In this document: positions 6,126 to 7,903 of the stretch, piece after piece | Numbering within the stretch: position 1 is the first letter of the stretch | Layout: every line of letters begins with the position of its first letter | Assembly (NCBI GenBank): GCA_937907485.1 | Contig: CALESR010000386.1 | Location: 1-7,903, forward strand | Source of the DNA: an uncultured Paracoccaceae bacterium | GTDB lineage: Bacteria > Pseudomonadota > Alphaproteobacteria > Rhodobacterales > Rhodobacteraceae | Direction: 5' to 3' | Length of the DNA: 7,903 bases | Made by a program: the position numbers and the translations under genes | The notes under the pieces: model-generated | Told to the model about the DNA's origin: nothing | The model's input: the letters and a program-made list of their open reading frames with translations, nothing else | Database searches by the model: none

Positions 6126-6428
6126 TTGGCCGACCGCTTTACCCGCTATCTGCTGAACCTGTCGCTGGTCGAGGGGGTCACCGCCCCCCTGCCCCTGATC
6201 CGCGCCCATATCGCGTGGCTGCGCGGGCTGGACGCGCAGGGCGCGCTGGTGCTGGCGGGCCCCTTGGTCAGCCGCCCCGGCGGGCTGGTGATCGTCAAGG
6301 CCGACAGCCTGCAGGCGGCGCAGGCACTGGCCGCCAGCGACCCCTTTGTGGTCGCAGGCGCGCGCCGGGTCGAGGTGGTCGAATGGGCGCTGTCGTGCGA
6401 GGACAACAACCACATGGGGCTGGGATAA
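6126..6428 (+). CDS. YciI-family protein (YCII domain), probable TTG start
   Basis: The product is 100 residues from TTG 6126 (MADRFTRYLLNLSL...). It shows the YCII pattern: an N-terminal strand (RYLLNLSL), then R26-AH28-IAWLRGLD36-AQG with the His/Asp pair proposed as the active site in H. influenzae YciI, then VLAGPL, a second strand (GGLVIVKAD), and the family motif ASDPFVVAGARRVEVVEWAL. YciI proteins adopt a ferredoxin-like fold and are often dimeric; their reactions are mostly unknown. No ATG or GTG in this frame fits the domain boundary. AAGGG at 6112-6116, 9 nt before the TTG, supports this start. It begins 4 nt after the stop of the membrane-protein gene, which suggests translational coupling. 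It converges on the GST pair, with only 22 nt between stops. Confidence 0.75.
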   Translation: MADRFTRYLLNLSLVEGVTAPLPLIRAHIAWLRGLDAQGALVLAGPLVSRPGGLVIVKADSLQAAQALAASDPFVVAGARRVEVVEWALSCEDNNHMGLG

Positions 6429-6450
6429 GGGCGCGTCAGCGGCACGCTGG

Positions 6451-7110
6451 TCAGAGCGGCTCGGCGTTGCGCTCGACCATCATCGCGACAAAGGCCGGGC
6501 GGGCCTGACAGCGCGCCAGCCAGCCCCGGATCGCCGGATAGGCCGCCAGCGCGGGCGGATGCGGCTGGGCATAGCGCAGGCATTCGGCCAGACAGATGTC
6601 GGCGACAGTGAACCGCCCGCCCATCAGCCAGTCGCGCCCCTGCAGATGCGCCTCGATGCGCGCCAGTGGCCGGGCCAGCGCCTGCGTCGCGGCGGCGATC
6701 TTGGCCGCGCCCTCGGGCGTAGCGGCGGTGCCGAACTGATAGGGATAGAGGATGTCGAGCGCCGGGCCCTCGACGGCGCTGATCGCCAGAAACGCCCATT
6801 GCAGCGCCTCGCCGTCCTCGTCAGGCGTCTGCGGCCCCAAGGCCCCGCCATAGCGCCGCGCCAGATAGAGGGCGATGGCCATCGACTCGGTCAGGATCAG
6901 GTCGCCGTCCTGCATCACCGGGATCTGCGCCTGCGGGTTGAGCGCGACAAAGGCGGGCGAGGCGGTGTTGTGCGGCGCATCGGCGGCGGCGGGATCGGCC
7001 AGACGATAGGCCTGAATCACCGGCACATGCCGAAACGCCACCCCGGCCTCGCGCAGCAGCCAGAAGGGCCGCGTCGCGCGCGAGCGCAGAACCCCGTGAA
7101 GGATGACCAT
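6451..7110 (-). CDS. Glutathione S-transferase family protein (downstream paralogue)
   Basis: A 219-residue cytosolic-type GST. The N-terminal thioredoxin-like domain (about 1-85) has LRSRATR at 8-14, where Ser10 is a candidate glutathione-activating residue. It also has the cis-proline P64 (QIPVM) and the glutathione-binding pair E75-S76 (TESMAIALYLAR). The helical C-terminal domain (about 95-219) carries the folding motif FTVAD (167-171) with D171. Such enzymes conjugate, reduce or isomerise substrates with glutathione; the substrate is not inferable. The open frame continues upstream to 7563, but ATG 7110 is the start: the fold begins there and AGGGGG sits just before it. It follows the other GST gene by 11 nt, and its ribosome site touches that gene's stop codon. 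The two are 56% identical, so this looks like a local duplication. Confidence 0.88.
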   Translation of the reverse strand: MVILHGVLRSRATRPFWLLREAGVAFRHVPVIQAYRLADPAAADAPHNTASPAFVALNPQAQIPVMQDGDLILTESMAIALYLARRYGGALGPQTPDEDGEALQWAFLAISAVEGPALDILYPYQFGTAATPEGAAKIAAATQALARPLARIEAHLQGRDWLMGGRFTVADICLAECLRYAQPHPPALAAYPAIRGWLARCQARPAFVAMMVERNAEPL

Positions 7111-7121
7111 GCCTGCCCCCC

Positions 7122-7775
7122 TCATTCGGCGCTGCGCGCCGCCCACATCGCCTGAAACGCCGGGCGCGCCTGACAGCGGTCGAACCAGGCCTTCAGCCGC
7201 GGGAAGGCCGCGAACACGCCCGAGGCCGCGGCAGCATAACGCAGCGTTTCCTCCATGATGACATCGGCCACGGTAAAGCGCCCGCCGACCAGCCAGTCGG
7301 TGCCCGCCAGATGATCCTCGAGCCGCTGGAAGGGGCGCTGCAACTTGGCGGTCGCGGCGGCGATCACCGCGGCGCCCTCGTCCGTCTCGGCCCGGTTCTG
7401 CATGTAGGCATAGAGGATCTCGACGGCCTGAGGCTCGATCACGCTGGCGGCCAGCAGCGCCCATTGCAGGATCTCGCCCTCTTCGGCCAGCGTCTGCGGG
7501 CCGACCGGACCGCCCGCCTTGCGCGCCAGATACAGGCAGATCGCCACCGATTCCCCGATGCACAGCCCGTCATCTTGCAGCGCCGGCAACTGGCCCATCG
7601 GGTTGATCGCCAGAAACGCCGGCGAGGCGGTGTTCAGCGGCGCATCCGCGGCCAAGGGATCGGGCAGCGAGGCGGCAAAGACCACCTTTTCGCGCCGATA
7701 CGGCAGGCCAAGCTCCTCAGCGGCCCAGACAACGCGGGTGGTGCGCGAGCGCAGGGTTCCATACAGGGTAATCAT
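7122..7775 (-). CDS. Glutathione S-transferase family protein (upstream paralogue)
   Basis: A 217-residue GST aligning without gaps to its downstream neighbour (121 of 217 identical by my count). The N-terminal domain has LRSRTTR (8-14) with candidate Ser10, cis-proline P64 (QLPAL) and E75-S76 (GESVAICLYLAR). The C-terminal helical domain has FTVAD (167-171). CQARPAF at 201-207 is shared by both copies and looks like a subfamily signature. The two differ most at 15-34 and 181-200, regions that in GSTs help shape the hydrophobic substrate pocket, so specificities may have diverged. ATG 7775 is chosen because GAGG lies 5 nt upstream and the fold starts there; ATG 7850 would add 25 residues unlike a GST. 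It is the first gene of a two-gene unit. Confidence 0.9.
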   Translation of the reverse strand: MITLYGTLRSRTTRVVWAAEELGLPYRREKVVFAASLPDPLAADAPLNTASPAFLAINPMGQLPALQDDGLCIGESVAICLYLARKAGGPVGPQTLAEEGEILQWALLAASVIEPQAVEILYAYMQNRAETDEGAAVIAAATAKLQRPFQRLEDHLAGTDWLVGGRFTVADVIMEETLRYAAAASGVFAAFPRLKAWFDRCQARPAFQAMWAARSAE

Positions 7776-7804
7776 TGATGCCTCTTCAATGCAGGTTTCG
7801 CGCC

Positions 7805-7832
7805 ACAGTAACGTGCGCCCGGCGTTCGGCAA
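7805..7832 (-). promoter_or_regulatory. Candidate promoter of the GST pair
   Basis: On the minus strand TTGCCG (7827-7832) is followed after 16 nt by TACTGT (7805-7810). Transcription would begin near 7798, about 23 nt before the ATG at 7775, leaving room for the GAGG ribosome site at 7781-7784. The boxes are only partial matches. Confidence 0.28.
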
Positions 7833-7847
7833 GGGGCCTCGCGCCCC

Positions 7848-7900
7848 CATCTTTGCTCTTCAAATATCCCGGGGGGAGTCGCGGCACGCGACGGGGGGCA
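7848..7900 (-). repeat. Rhodobacteraceae-type intergenic motif with GC hairpin
   Basis: Reading the minus strand, a GC hairpin GTCGCG-TGC-CGCGAC (7878-7892, 6-bp stem, 3-nt loop) with C-rich flanks is followed by CCCGGGATATTTG and AGCAAAGATG. From memory, a CCCGGxxTATTT...AAGATG motif downstream of GC hairpins recurs in intergenic regions of Rhodobacteraceae, often after gene ends. It may be the 3' end structure of a minus-strand gene outside the window. It ends at the window edge, so its full extent is not seen. Confidence 0.4.
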
Positions 7901-7903
7901 GCG

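Noticed and set aside
6451..7563. Minus-strand frame continuing from the downstream GST into the upstream GST
   Set aside because: The N-terminal 151 residues are an out-of-frame reading of the upstream GST; the GST fold and ribosome site start at 7110.

Overview
The window is GC-rich (a spot count inside parE gives 44 of 60 bases G or C) and codes densely on both strands. The proteins look alphaproteobacterial, most probably Rhodobacteraceae (Paracoccus/Rhodobacter type). This rests on the style of the ParE, Uup and GST proteins and on two intergenic motifs I remember from that family. I ran no search, so the taxonomy is inference.

Layout. The left edge holds the last 70 codons of a DedA-type membrane protein (+), which overlaps tail to tail by 10 bp with uup (-), an ABC-F ribosome-associated ATPase. 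Upstream of uup on the same strand is a small secreted protein with four cysteines in its mature part. It is divergent from yccF (+), a small inner-membrane protein built from two copies of a 48-residue repeat. From 3054 to 3279 there is no gene; this stretch carries an 11-bp direct repeat, an 87-bp element made of nested hairpins, and a further inverted repeat. Next is an unrecognised 132-codon gene (-) in an island of much lower GC, then parE (-), topoisomerase IV subunit B. Divergent from parE is a probable two-gene unit (+): a three-segment membrane protein, then a YciI-family protein on a likely TTG start 4 nt after the preceding stop. The right end holds two tandem glutathione S-transferase paralogues (-), 56% identical without gaps and apparently translationally coupled. 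The extreme right edge has a family-type intergenic motif with a GC hairpin.

How it fits together. The known genes serve unrelated housekeeping roles: ribosome rescue/assembly, chromosome decatenation, envelope proteins and glutathione-dependent chemistry. They do not form one pathway. Gene pairs that probably share transcripts are the secreted protein with uup, the membrane protein with YciI, the two GSTs, and possibly parE with the unknown gene downstream.

I see no CRISPR array, transposase, tRNA, rRNA, phage gene or toxin-antitoxin pair, and no clear new multi-gene system. The least explained part is 3054-3717: the unknown AT-richer gene and the repeats beside it.
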